A DNA stretch of 64,000 nt from Drosophila persimilis (taxonomy: Eukaryota > Arthropoda > Insecta > Diptera > Drosophilidae): NCBI RefSeq assembly GCF_003286085.1, contig NW_020825298.1, positions 9,424,001 through 9,488,000 on the forward strand, in the 5' to 3' direction. The translations under genes were made by a program, and so were the position numbers. Of the stretch, positions 1 through 13,321 are shown one piece after another. The notes under the pieces were generated by a model. The model did not search any database. It was not told the DNA's origin and saw nothing but the letters and a program-made list of their open reading frames with translations. Every line of letters begins with the position of its first letter. The stretch's first letter is position 1.

Positions 1-2640
1 CGTTTCGTCGGTGGATGAGGAGGGCATAAAAAGGTCGACGTAGTAGAGTATGGTATTTTTTCGTATACACTCCACCCACCCCCCCTCGCTGCTGGCAAAC
101 ATTTAGAGTTCATTTGTAATTTTGCTCATCTTGTTATTGATACCCCCCCCTGGCCACTACCACTATCTGCATGCCTGACTGAATGTCTTGCATTTTAATG
201 CTCTTTGTCTCCCTCTCTCTCTCTTTTGGTGTGGCTCCACTATTGCACGGAGTGGTGGTCACATTATAAACAGTGGCCTCAAAAGCGGAGGCAGAGGAGC
301 AATAAAAGCAGAAACAACAACAAGTGGTTGCTCAACTCTGTCACCCGTCTGCCTCCCCTTCATACATATCATTTCAGCTTTGTCCCTCTCCGCTGTTCGC
401 TGTTCGCTTTGGTTCGGTTCGGTTCGGGGCTTGGCTCTGTTTGTCTGCAGTCTCTCCTTCTCTCCGGCTCTCCGCCAGTCGTACGCGTGTGACCTTGAAT
501 CACACATGTGCCAGAATTGCAGGGGGGTACGGAACTTTGCCCGCTTCGCATACGTCTTCTCTTCTCTGCTGCTTCGGCTGCTGATAGGAGCTCGAAAACG
601 AAGCTTAAACATAAAGAGAAGGTAAATTTTGACGCAGAAATCGAACTGTTTCGGCATCGACGTCACTGGAAGCCGCAGTGATCTCAATTAAATCGATGTT
701 GAGATGTGTGGCGAAATGTCGTTTCAATACCACCAAAATGTATGCCTAAAATCAGATTCATGGGAAACGATTTGTCGTCAAATATCTTTAGATTTGGGAT
801 ACCATGGTATCTCTGGAATGAGTTTAATATATCAATAATACTATACTATACTATACGAATCAAAAATTCTATGAGAGGTGCTAAAATTCTCCTTTTAATT
901 CATTAATCTTCGATTGGATATCTACGCTCCAAGTAAAAATTCCCAATATCGTGTTTTTTTAATTATTTTAATTTTTAATTAATTATTATAAAAATATTTT
1001 GTGGGCATAGCGCAATATCCAAGCATAAGGAAACGATTTACTCATTCAGGTTTATAACCTAATTTTGGTCTTTTGGAAAGTACTTTGAAAATTTGCAAGT
1101 TTGTCGCACAGTGTTCTTGTTCTTCCTGTATTACTCAGTCTTTTCCATTCATAATTTAAATTCCATATTAAATATGCAGTTCTTCTGTTAATTTTATTGT
1201 AAGCCCATTCAGGAATATGTATGTAAATAGATTTTGGCAAATATCTCACAGAATGCAGTCGATCCAGTACCCTGCCCACGCCCCATTGGGATTTGGTTTT
1301 TAGTTTGGAAATTTTGTTGGCCGAACCCAACGGAAACAAACCATACAAGCTGCATATGTACATATATGCACCGACAATAATGAAATATTTCTGCCCGATT
1401 TGCAATCTCAACAGAAAATATTTTCTCCCGATGGATGGATGTACATATACTCGGATTTCGTGTTCGTGTTTATTTAAATGACTGAAATCTGTTGATGGAA
1501 CAGAAGCCAAAAATTGAGTTAATAACTCAGTCGTCTCTGACCTTAGACGATGTCGAGAGTTTTGTAGTTTTTTTGGTTTTTTTTTTTCGTCTATTGCTAG
1601 TTGGGGAATTTGTCTGTTTAAATTAGCAGCGCTATATGGATTTTATACATTTACATTTGACGAGGGTCGAGTCGGGCTGGTTACTTTTTCAGGTATGTCA
1701 ATTCTTGGGAAAATCAATAAAACTAGAGCTGTCAATATTTAATAAATAGAGCTTCTCTGTTGTACTATGGGAGAGTGAATTGTGGAAATAAGATTCACAC
1801 ATTTGCAAGGATTTTCTGAGACATTAAACTTGTCCCATTAATGGGAGCAAAATGATCTAGGGATCTGCGGTTTTCCGTTTACTCCCTGGTTGGATGAATC
1901 CCTCAGTAGGAGATAGAAATTAATATAGTATCACGTTTATATAAATAGTTTTTTATAAGAGAAGATCTTTTCTCTTTGATCTTTTTTTGCAATCAGTTTG
2001 ATTCAAAAAGATTCAAATTTTACCTATTATGGCAAACAATGCATATTCTTTTGGAATGCCATAATAAGATCAATAGATCATCTTTGAGCTCTGCAAATGG
2101 CAGGAATAAAATTCTTGCCAAAGCAAAAAGAACATTTATTTATAACCAAATCGAATTGTGGAACACCTGCAGCGTATTATAAAAATCTCAACACTTTGGC
2201 AAACCCACTTTAAATTCAATAAGTTTTTTTGTTTTTGCGTCTTGTTACGTCATTCAAGTACAAAAAAGAAAAGAAAATAAACCGAACAATACGCACAAGG
2301 AACATCGATAAACAAAAAAAAAGCATAACAAACAAAAACAAGGAAAAGCTAGCTTTATGGGCCGAAGCTGTTGATACTCTTGGAGATCCATCGTACTCAT
2401 TGAAGATAGAAAGTATAGAAAAACGATTTCAGTAGAATAAAACTACATATTTACATTAAAATATTATGCAGGTGTTCTTAATACAAACGATATGTAACTT
2501 TTGTATTGTGCGCAGCGCAGCAAACATCTGGTCGAAATCGCAGTACCCTATTGCCAGGGCATAAAAAGAAGAATGTAGAAGCGGGAGGAGTAGGAGGAGT
2601 AGGAGAGGAGGGAAGTGAGATGAGAGAGCGCCTGGCAGAC
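1..2640. other. No gene supported (5' flank of Dif)
   Basis: I see no coding exon here. Open frames are short, overlap on both strands and show no recognisable domain. The stretch is ordinary Drosophila non-coding DNA with C/T-rich low-complexity tracts (for example near 200-230) and AT-rich blocks (950-1000). In D. melanogaster dorsal lies close to Dif, so dorsal sequence may begin beyond the left edge; that is inference from known gene order. Confidence 0.6.
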
Positions 2641-2779
2641 TGGAAATGAAAACAAAAGTATGCGCTCTGCTCCGCTCCGCTCCTCATGGAATTCCAAGCG
2701 ATATCAGCGCCCGCAGTTTATCAAGTATACGCGCGCGCCCGTCGTCGGCCTATCAGACGTGCTGCTCTCCACGATCACT

Positions 2780-2936
2780 CGGCGAGAGAGAGCCGAGCCC
2801 AGACCGAGCCGATGCCAAAGCCGGGGCCGCCGAGGCGGAGCCGATCTCAGCTGCAATCGCCAGCGAGTCGATGTGCTGAGACCCGGAGCCCAGGGATCGC
2901 TCAGTTTCGAGACAAACATTTCGGTGGTCGGACGTG
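2780..2936 (+). promoter_or_regulatory. Dif: Inr+DPE core promoter, probable Dif transcription start
   Basis: TCAGTT at 2901-2906 matches the Drosophila initiator. Counting its A (2903) as +1, GGACGT falls at exactly +28 to +33 (2930-2935), which fits the downstream promoter element RGWYVT at its required spacing. No TATA box is seen near -30. A GAGAGAG tract at 2784-2791, about 115 bases upstream, fits GAGA-factor binding, which often accompanies Inr/DPE promoters of regulated genes. The next coding gene downstream on this strand is Dif, so I assign the start to it. The link requires a first intron of about 10.8 kb and is inference. Confidence 0.6.
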
Positions 2937-3546
2937 CCAGGCCGGATAAATCATTCGTTTCCCACATTGTAACGCATATTGTGCAAGTCACACGCGACCA
3001 TTTTCAGTGCATGTGTATGCGAGTGTGTGTGTGTGTGTGTGTGGGTCTATGTGTTTGTTAATTATACGCGACACGACAACTACATTGTTAGTTCGAGCTC
3101 TATTCGAGTATGTGTGAATAAATCAATGTTCGCGGCGGCTGCATTGCTAATAAAGCAACAACAAAAAATATAAAAAACAATAACAAAAACGCACACTTGA
3201 AAGATTGCGTTGCTGTTTTCATTCCATAGCCATATCTCACCAAACTGAAGACAACAAAAAGAAACGAATTTGGCGCGCAGTGATCGAATGATAAGACCGT
3301 CGGTGAACAGTCATCGAATATAAACAAAATACACACAAATATAAAACAAAATTTAATGAAATACACGTGTCACAGCAACTCAGCAAAGAGATAATTCGAT
3401 TACGGTACGGTAAACCCATAAGTGCATTCAGATCAACGTCAAAACAACGAAAATTAACACAATTTGAAGGCAATAACATTTGTGACAGGTGCAAAAGCAA
3501 AAGCAAAAAGAAAACCAACAGCAACGCAACATATAACCCATAAAAG
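2903..3546 (+). other. Dif: Probable untranslated first exon of Dif
   Basis: From the predicted start the sequence becomes A-rich and T-poor on the + strand, with many CAAAA and CAACA runs, the usual look of a Drosophila 5' UTR. Possible splice donors are CAG|GTGCAA after 3488 and AAG|GTTAGC after 3546; I cannot choose between them. A (GT)n run lies at about 3023-3041. A cDNA would be needed to fix the exon end. Confidence 0.35.
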
Positions 3547-6500
3547 GTTAGCAGCAACAGCCATCCAATCCATTAACTAAAAAAATTCTGAAAAATCTAA
3601 GGCGCAGTTTATAAAGCTACTTACCCTCTCCATCTCTGAATGAGTATAGTCGGTTTCGGGCAGCTTCCCTCCTCTCCATTCCCTCCACCGCCATTGCAAT
3701 GACACTGCAAGAAATACAAATACATATAACAACAATTGGCTCGTGGGATTAGCGGAATAAATAAGTTATAATCCCAGATACATAAATAACGAGCAAACAC
3801 ATGCTGTGGGGTGGCAATTAATTAACTAACTGCCACATGTAATGCAAATTTTATTTATAAATATGGAAAAGCAGAGAAGTGCATTGGAGATCGTTCGAAA
3901 TGAATGTTTTTCGGGAAGGTTACTATCTGTAAAAGTCGCTCATTTCGTTGTTATCTGCACCAGCGCTTATCTACAGCGTGTGCCTTTTGTCAGTCATTCG
4001 ATTGACAGGCACTTGGTTCTACGCCTTAAAAGTACCTATGTATATGAAATTTGAACCAGGAAATTCCGAAACTCTTCTGTAAGGCTATCGCTGCTCACAG
4101 ATAAATGACGTCACGGCGCTGCTTTTGTAATGCAACTACACGAAAAAGTGAGAGGCATTGCACACACACCCAAACTTGATGGGACTCCTCCTCCCTCTTA
4201 CACAGTTGCTCTTTGCCCTATGATTTGTAACGAGAGAGCGGGAGAGCAATCAGATCTGATCTCTTTTTGCTCATTGTAAAGCCACAAAAATTCATCTGAG
4301 GACGCAGGCAGCAGGGCATTGCCAGATTGGAAAAATGAGTGACATGCGAAACGAACATTAAAAAAGCATCGACATATGTACAATGTACATTTTATACAGT
4401 ACACGAACATATAGACATGGTCTGATGGTTTTATAAGTGTTTCATGAAAGATGATGCATTTATGACCAACAACCGATGAAGTCAAAATAGAAGAAGGATA
4501 CATATTGTTCTTTTGGAAAGAAGTAAAAGAAGGAGAAGTTTTCAGCACTTGATTTGTACTTCCGATTTAGAAACGCTTTCTTCTGTCGCTTACCCTTGCT
4601 TTTTTCAAGTGTAACATTCCATTTTTCAGCACAACTGATGCATATTACAATACCAAGAAAATATGGCAATAAATCGCTATAGAATGAAGGCAGCAAACTG
4701 CGATTTAATGTAATTATTATACATATTCGTAGTCGTAGTTGGGTTTAAGTATATGCGAGTCTAGAGGTGGTTCCCTGTTTGATCTGTCTCTGTGCCACAG
4801 GGGCAATAACAACAGCGATTACCGATGAATGCAATTCATTTACATACTCGTACTGGCTCCAAACCACAAATTGTATGAACATACATATTTCTAAAGACAT
4901 ACAGTACGAGTACATATACTCCCATGTACATATGCCGGAACTGCTCCCCTGAGTAGACGTTTCCTTTCCTCTAGAATGCATTAAATATAATTTTATTGCT
5001 TGTTTGCTTATCGCCAAGTCAAGTTTTACAAAATGCTTGAAATGTGTGTGCTGTACTATATAGTACATACAATATATAAATATATATGTATACATAAATA
5101 GCAATTGATAACGAGGGAAAGCAAGCCGAAATATGTGTACATAGCTGAAAATGGCCACGTTTCTTATCAAATCTAGAAATCATCTCTGGGGAACTCTCCA
5201 GTCCCCAGGAGGAATACTTCTTAGAGCCAAAAAAATTTTAATGCTGGCTTTTCTCTCACCGAATTCCATGCCTCTCTCTCTCCGTCTATCTCTCCCTTCA
5301 TCAATACTAAACTGTAATCAACATTCAATTGACCGCAGGTCGACAAACATGGCCAAGATCTGTACAAAGAAACAAAAGCAGAGAAAAACAAAACGCTCGC
5401 CGAAATGCAAATATTTATATAAGACAATTGTAAATATTTTTACAACTGAAGACCAGGCCAGGCCCGGCTAGGCCAAGAAAAAAGTTTATAAAAATGATGC
5501 CATACGGCATCTGGAAGATTTCGTTTATTTCATTTGTAATCAAAGGAACTGCATTCGCACATGAACCGAAACCGAAATCCAATAAAGTCTTAAATACTTT
5601 TGTGCCTTATCCACGGACACGGACACAGACACGCACTCGGGCACGGGCACGGGCACGGCCTGGCAGGGCCATAAAAATAGAATGAGATGGAACAGTAGTC
5701 ATGGTCGAAACTTACTTAAATATCGATTTATCTGCGCCTATGCTCAGAAGCAGATCCCTAACTTTTATTCTTGGGGCATGAACCGGGGGCCAAGCCGAAA
5801 ACTAGGCGGCCAACAGCAACAGCAGCAGCGGAATTGTTTTTGGTAATTGATGAAAGAAAAACCCAAACAAAACACACACACTTTTCACACCTTCTGTACC
5901 ACATAGAGACGTGGGATTCATACATACATACATATGTACAAGGTATCGTATACCCCCTTGCCTGCAGATATAACTTTGCCATTTATATTGTTCAGATGGT
6001 GTTCGGTGTTCGGATTGAAAGTTATTGGAAATTAAATGCCAACGGAGGGAGGAAGGTCACACGGCGGCAGGGCAAGTGTGTGGCAGGGCGTGTTGCGGGT
6101 GGAAAACACTTGTGGGTTAAACGATTATAGGTCAAATGGTATCGGTATCCATCTGGGTATCGCTTCAGCCAGAGTTTGGTTGAGTGAAAAATTAAAGGCA
6201 TCCAACACCTCGTTAAACATTCTATCATATTTCTGTAAAAACTTTGCTAATGAAATCAATTTGGGAACTTCCTGGCATCGTTTACAAGTGTAAGAAGAGT
6301 ATGCTTCTGACTAACTAACGTTTCCTTGTGGAAATTTTCCATCAATCATGCTATAGTTCCATAAAGGTAGAGCTCTATGGGGCAGAAAATTGATTGGAAG
6401 ACCTAAACCAGTTCAATACTGTTTATATTTACAAAGACCTACATGTCCACGTTCAGGACAACCCAACAAAATCATGTAAATTCTTTCGTTTCCGTTCAGC

Positions 6501-8732
6501 GGAATACTGTATTTCCCAAACAATATTGTATTCGTCTAGGCAAATTCTTCCACGATCTGTCATCTCATTTCCAGAGAGCACACAGCGTAAAAAACACGCA
6601 TACGCCACGTTGTATGCGGTGGGCAGGCCACAGGCTGCCTCTGAAAATGTTGAATTGATTGAATTGTGAAAACTTTTATCGCAAAATAATTAAATGCTGC
6701 GGTTTCTCCAATTTTTGGGCATCGCGTGTCGAGTGTTTTGTTCGGTTTTAATATTTTTCTTTGTGTGCCCGAGTGTACGAGTAGCTGGGTGTCTTGGCCA
6801 TTAGAATGGAAATTGTTCTAACGCTTCGCTGGCTTTTCTTTGGTGCCTGCCCGGGAACGGGCCCTGGTGCTGGCCTGGTGTCTGGTGTGGTCTGGTCTTG
6901 TCTGGTTTGGTTCGGCATTCTGAGAATGCCTTTGGTTACTCTCAGCATTATTTACTTGACTGCAAAATATGTTCTGTTCCTTTGATTTTTGCTTGAAAAG
7001 ACATGAAAATCGATTTGTTGTATAATTTAACATTTGCTGACGCTCCTCACAGGTTGTGTTCCGCTCTGTTGTGTTGTGTTCTGTTGTGTACTGGGCGGAG
7101 AGCGAGCGTGTTGAATGAAGAAGCCAAATGTAACCGGAAAATGTGAGGGAATTAATGGCCTTTTAATTAGTTGCGCACATTAACAGTTTTCAGGTGGCAT
7201 GGCATACGAATTAAATTCCCAACAAAAGCAAACAAATAAAAACAAAATCTGGAAAACGAAAACCGAAATACTTTTCAATGATATTTTCATTGTAGAAGCA
7301 GAAACGGAAATTATATTCCACTGCTCATGGCAGGTTTCACTCCATTGGCGAATGCCATCAACTGACTCACAATTGAAGACACAATTCAGAGGAGAGGTTA
7401 TCTCCCCACACAATAGACACTGGACAGTAGTCGCCATAATCGTACAGTTTAATAATCGCTCAGTTACCCCCTCTTTTGATTCCCAATTAGCTGAAGAAAT
7501 CTGTTTGGGATTACCCCGAGATAGGCGCTGGGAAAACCTCATCAGAAGCAGCAGCATATGTACATCTGTGTGGAAATAGAAATCGCAAAGAATAAAAGTA
7601 GCTCCTCGCTCTACTGCCTGGAAATCCATTTCGGCCCGCTGTCTCCACAAATTAGATAACAATTTTCCATGGGAAAATTTGGTAGCAATCAATAAGCCAA
7701 CCAAAACACACACAAAATATTGCACTCAACGAGAGACAGATTCAATTATGGTCGGTCTATATCTCTGTTTTCTGGTATAGAAAAGGAGCAAAAAGAGTTT
7801 TCCAAAAGTACGGGTCCACCACACTGTAGATGTACGTCAAAGGCAGCTCTTTTTGAGTTTCATTCAATCAAAAGAAAAGATCGGTAGTTGGAGTTAATGT
7901 ATTGAATTCTGTCGAAACGTTTGGAATTACGGCATTCGGACCCCGACACTCATCGGAATTCGGCGATCTGATTTGGGCTTGCATACTAAAACTATACCTT
8001 CGAAAAGGCATTGGTCTAGGTGCCAGGTGTTCAAAGATCCAAGCGCAATTCTGGACACTTTGAGTACCGAATATAAGAAAATAACCGAGTTAAGTGAATG
8101 GGTGACCCCGACATATCTTCACATCAAAAGAATGCAATTAACTTCAACTCGCAGTACAGTGTGACACTTTCACACATATTTCCATTGCAAACAGGCTGAA
8201 CAAAGTTTGAAATCAAGGAGCAAACAATCCTTAGATATTTGTATATTCATCAAACACAGGAGGCCAAATGGATTTGCTGCAAATGACAGCGTGGTTAGGC
8301 CCTCTATGGAAGACACTGTATGGGGAAGGAGCAACTGGCGGGACGAACCATAATTTCCTTTATTGATTTTCCTAGTCAACTTTTCTTTTTCTTCGCCTGA
8401 GAAGATGCCATTCGTACTTTTTGGTGACAGGCAGAATTTGTTTCGGGGAAACTTTTTATTTGATTTTAATTTTTTCTATTTATATAACATATACGGAACG
8501 GAACGGAATGAGTACGAGTACGAGTATATGGAATATAATGCAGGGCTCGAGCACTCAACACCAATACCAACACCAACACTGGCTCAAAGGGAGGCCCAGT
8601 CACGCACACAAACGCACACGCACTCGCACACACTCGCATGCCAGCTTAAGCACTTGAGGTGCCAATGGAAGAGAAAGGGAGATAGAATGTTGCTACCCTG
8701 TAAAGCGTAGAGAACAAGGCTGGCTGCACTAG

Positions 8733-8862
8733 CCATGCACTAGAGTGCATGGAACAAGCAAGAAGGTCTTTTCAGAGCATATAGCTCTGGCTAGCGACTA
8801 CTTTAGATGCCGGGAAAAATCTTTACCACGCCTCCTTCTTGGTAAAATTGCGTGGTAAAGAT
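8733..8862. repeat. Two perfect hairpins close together (possible MITE relic)
   Basis: CCATGCAC (8733-8740) and GTGCATGG (8745-8752) form an 8-bp perfect stem with a 4-base loop. About 67 bases further on, a 13-base arm at 8819-8831 (ATCTTTACCACGC) is exactly complementary to 8850-8862 (GCGTGGTAAAGAT) across an 18-base spacer. Copy A of a dispersed repeat begins within 20 bases. Together these suggest a small fold-back element, but no target-site duplication was recognised. Confidence 0.4.
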
Positions 8863-8881
8863 CGGATCGGATCATAATTAT

Positions 8882-8946
8882 GGCCAGGATGAACAAAACA
8901 AGTTTAAGAGCACTTGCTGCTGGGTTCTTTGAACACCTGGCTTTTG
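8882..8946 (+). repeat. Dispersed repeat, copy A
   Basis: Contains GGTTCTTTGAACACCTGG at 8923-8940, nearly identical to copies B (13282-13302) and C (55999-56019). An upstream GCCAGGATGA-AACAAAACA segment resembles GCCAGAATGAGCCAAACAAA of copy B, so the shared unit is at least 60 bases long. The family is not identified. Confidence 0.5.
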
Positions 8947-11900
8947 AGATATTGTGGATATTCTGCTATTCATTTGTTTGCTCTCCCTTCCAAAGAGTGT
9001 TCCTTGGATGCCTTTTTCAGATAATACAGGGTATCCCACAGTCGAAACACTCGAATTGATCGCTTCTTCGCCGCTTTGTCTGTGTTTGATGTTGAAGTTT
9101 ATAAAGCACAACCACTGTGCTAAAGTGTGAGTGTGAGTGTGTGTGACTGAGTGTGTGATTAGGCCATCCACTGGATGAGTGAAGTGTATGGGAGGTGGCG
9201 GCATTTTGGGGGGTCTATACACCCAAGCTTTCCTATTCCCGGTCCACGCCCACACCAGGCGCAGCCCACTTCCGCTTCTATTTCGCTGTGTGTTTATTTT
9301 CGGTTCAGAACGCGATTTTCCAATCGATTGAGCACGTGACAAGCAGCTAGCTTCTGAAATATGTGTGAGTCCTGCTGTCCTGCTGTCCTGCCGTCCTGCT
9401 TTCCAGCTGCTAATACATCCCCCAATATATTGCTGAAGTAATTCAAAACTTTCAGTGTAACTCGAAACCATAAATTTTTAGCCACTCCCCCCACCGGCCC
9501 ACACATCCTGATGTCTACATTTCGAATCGAATCTATTTTTGAGAACATTTAATTAACATTTGTTCAATAAATCCGTTTTACCTAGCTCACATTTGCTGTT
9601 GTTGTTGTTTCCTAGTCCTTTAGACATCCTTTTTGTTTTTCGCTTTTCGTTTTTCGGTTTATTTATGCATCAATTTGTGGCTCTGATTTATGTCGCCAGA
9701 AATTTCCATTTCTCACTCCATTCAATGCCAAAAAAAATGCGACCTAAATGCGAATTAAATTTGTGCGTTTTTTCCCGCGCTGAGCTTCTGGCCTGCCGTG
9801 GCCTGTCTTAAAGTATTATTCAGCTTAAGTTATGCCCGAAATTGAGGAGGAAGTAACTGGGGGCTAGACGACCCCACGATGGCAGGAGCGGGGGGTGGGG
9901 GCGTTCTGAGTGGGAGCACGAAAAGGAAAGTAAAAGGAAGCTTGAGATGAGCCAAGCAATTGTGCGCCTTTTCCATTTGGGGCACTTAATGAAATCTACA
10001 AATTGCGAGTACACTGAAGAGAGAGCAGGCGAAATTTGTGCGAGGAATATTGATATTCAAGGATAAAAGTGGAAATTCACAAAATGAAGCATAAAGAATG
10101 GATGGGAGAATAGTGACCGGTAGCTAGGATTAACCAACCAACCACTCAACTGGGACGAACCCTTGAGAATCGTATTAAAGAACACTTTACCAGAAGTTCC
10201 AAAAAGAATTTCGAAAAATTTTCAATTAATTTGGGGATTCTTTGAAGTCTCTACAATGAGTATTTATGAAATTCCGAAAATAAAAGTGGGATTAAGTTGG
10301 GTTAAAATATAAAATTCAGCCTTAAGCCATTTAATCCATTTAAAAAAATAAAACGCTTTGAACGCATTGAGAGGAACACATTTAAAAGAACATATACATT
10401 AATTTCCATCATATTTAGAAGGTCCCCATACAAATGATGCTAATAAATATTCCTAAATATAGTATAAATGTCCTTTGGCGGAGGCCACAGAGTGGTTTAG
10501 GGAAAAGGGAGTAATTAGCATGCGTTCTATATTTATATTTATCTCCGCTGCTCCATTGAGTGGCTCCAGACTGAAGACGACTTAAGCCGAACAGGGGCAA
10601 TCACTGTCGGGAAATGCTGTCAGCTAATTTAAGAACACTTCACCATGCGATAGGGATTGTTTCTCTAAGCAAAACTAACGACAGGGCCGCAGAAGCATAA
10701 CAGTGTGTGTGGGTTGGAAAGAGGATTGTGGTTCGTTCCGTTCCATGAATATGAGTTACATACAGGAGAGGGTATTCAGGCACAGATCGTACAGGCTTGT
10801 CTATGGTTTTGAGAGCGTATTTAGGTTCACAAAATGTACGGGCTGGATGGGAATGGGATATTTTGGCACTGAATGTTCGATAGGTATGCTCTAAGAAAAT
10901 ATCTACAATTAAGTTGAAATTATATCTGAAGGCCTGTCTTTTTTCACGGATCCCTTCCAAGGTCTAAGTTACAGGATGATGGGATCCGTCATATACGTTT
11001 AACCCACGACTGTACAATACCAAGAAGAGGCATAAGGAACGGGACCAAAAAGTTGTGCTATTTCGGGGTTTTAGTCTCCGACTGGCTCGTCTGCTTATCT
11101 TGGGTATATCTTGGTATGGTATAGCCTTTGCTTTAACATCTGAAACCCCTAAAAGTTGTCATACCCTGTACACTGTACACGTATCTCATATATAATCGTA
11201 CTCGTACTCGTACATTTCTTGTGTGGCTTGCATTAGACTGGAGTTGATTTATTATTTATGCCTGCGAGCAAGCGGCAATCGATATCTCTTCTCTCAACTT
11301 CTTGCTATCCAACACTAACGTTACACAACAGTTTAAACCCTGTACGTACGCCAGTTAATGACCCTCGCCTCGCAACCCTACTGCTCCTCGTGTGTGTGTG
11401 AGAGGGTGGTGGGATGGTGGGATGGCGGGTTATATGTGGGCGTGAGAGTGGTTGTGCAGGGTGCAGGGTGAGATTAGCAGAGCTAAGACCGCTGTCAGCA
11501 GCATTAGCTGCTAGCGCCATCTACTTAAAAGTTTCCTGATGTCATTGCGTCGCCCGCCGGTTGCCGAATGCTGCCGCCGCCGGCATCGAGGCAGCGAGTG
11601 AATTGTATCGCACTTGTGGATACCCTTGTATGGCAGAAATAGAAGCAGTCAACCGGCGAATCGATGTCCTTTTCCCCTCGGAGTTGTTCAATCGAAATCG
11701 GTTGGCTGTTGATGGAACTGATGGAAGGGTATCAAAATCTTCGACCCCGTAGCCAGCCTTCGTTTCTTTTAGTTGTTTTGGCTGTCGACCCATATTCGCT
11801 TATTACACAGTTGAGATGTTCGACACACGTGTGGGTTGGAGCAGGAGGGGCAGGAAGGCTGCCTGGACAGAGGTGGGACCCATAAAGCGTCGTGTGGTCC

Positions 11901-12179
11901 GTAAACAAAAGCTGTAGGTTGTAGGATGTAGGATGCGTCGGTTGTGTCTCCGTGTGTTTGAGTATGTGAGTGTGGTGTGAATTGCAAAAGCAGCGAAACA
12001 GAAAGAAATTAGCTCTACCGACAAGACGATATCCTTTTATCTGGATATAAATGGAAAATTCGTTAATCCCAAAGCAGGGGATCCTGTAGAATACCACGTT
12101 TTGGTTCGAAAATGGAATAATATGATCTATAATACGATTTTTGGTAGAGAATACTATAAACTAAACTTATTTTGCTGGC

Positions 12180-12360
12180 ATAGAAGTACGAATGTGCTTG
12201 CTCTAATATATACGATCCATTTCTCGGTTTGAGTGATTTTGAATTTCAGAATTGAGTTCCTATAAACTGACGAAGAGACAGACAAAGATATCGAATGCAA
12301 AGAATTCACTGCTTATGGGATCAATCAGTCCAGTATACCCTTTGGGTAATGGGTATCAAA
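12180..12360. repeat. Degenerate DINE-1-like fragment (tentative)
   Basis: The string around 12275-12295 (GACGAAGAGACAGACAAAG followed by ATATCGA) and the ATACCC...GGGTAT pair at 12336-12357 resemble segments common in old Drosophila DINE-1/INE-1 Helitron copies. Similarity is judged by eye only and the copy is too decayed to delimit. Confidence 0.25.
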
Positions 12361-13237
12361 ATCCACTGGCGTACAAATTGTTTTTGCCATGCTATAAATG
12401 TAAACAAAATTAACATATGCAAATTTTTCAAGCCCACGTGTACGTGTGTGTGTGTGTGAGTGCTACTAAACACACGAGTATGTGTGTTCTGTGTGTGTGA
12501 CGCCAGCATTTAACATTTAGACAAATAGGCTGTCTCTCTGAGGCGAGACTTCTTGCTGGATTATACATGAAGCTAGTAGTCCGTATGGGCGTGTGTGCGT
12601 GTGCTCTCCTTTTTTCTTGAGGAAAAGTAGAATTATGTTCAGAAAATGCAAAATACTCTTGGCCATATGTTGGCTGCACTTGCCGGAAAGAGGGAGAGAG
12701 CTGAAAGGGGGGCCAGTAGCCGGTTTGGCCTTTTTATGGAAACGACTATTAAATACACATTACTATGCACAGTCATTGTTATTAACCTTGATCGGTGCGG
12801 CTTACACAACAAAACAGGAGAGTGGATATGAGGAAAAGCCGCATAGGAAGTCGTTAGGATGGGGCCCTACTATCTGCTTACATTATAGAGAAGAACCACA
12901 CGAAAAAGAAAGCGAAGGAGAGCTCAGACTATAAGCTGTTGGCTGACAAGAATAATGAAATATGTACTCTTTATTTTATAAATTAATCATGACAGAACAA
13001 TGAAACAATATGGATATATGTACATAATTTACATACAATCGGATAAGAAATATAACAAATTGAGATGAATTAATCTCTTAGGAAGAGAGAAGGCAGCTGG
13101 CTGGGACTGCTAGCCATACAGGGTACTCGTTTCATACTCAATTTTGAAGCTACAAGAAAACCGAAACTGCAGCATCATCAAGAAGGTTCATATCTACTAG
13201 ATTGGACAAAAAGAATTGCATTCGCATTATTAGTATA

Positions 13238-13321
13238 GCCAGAATGAGCCAAACAAAAGGTTAAACTGCAACTGAGTTCTTGGCTCTTTGAACACCTGGC
13301 TTCCGCACACATTTAATGCTA
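13238..13321 (+). repeat. Dispersed repeat, copy B
   Basis: GGCTCTTTGAACACCTGGCTT at 13282-13302 matches copies A and C. It also shares TTAATGCTAT (about 13312-13321) with copy C at a similar distance downstream, and the upstream GCCAGAATGAGCC block with copy A. All three copies have the same orientation. Confidence 0.5.

Noticed and set aside
8878-9471. 197-codon minus-strand open frame
   Set aside because: Low-complexity (His-Thr run over a TG repeat), overlaps a dispersed repeat, has no domain and no promoter or splice context.
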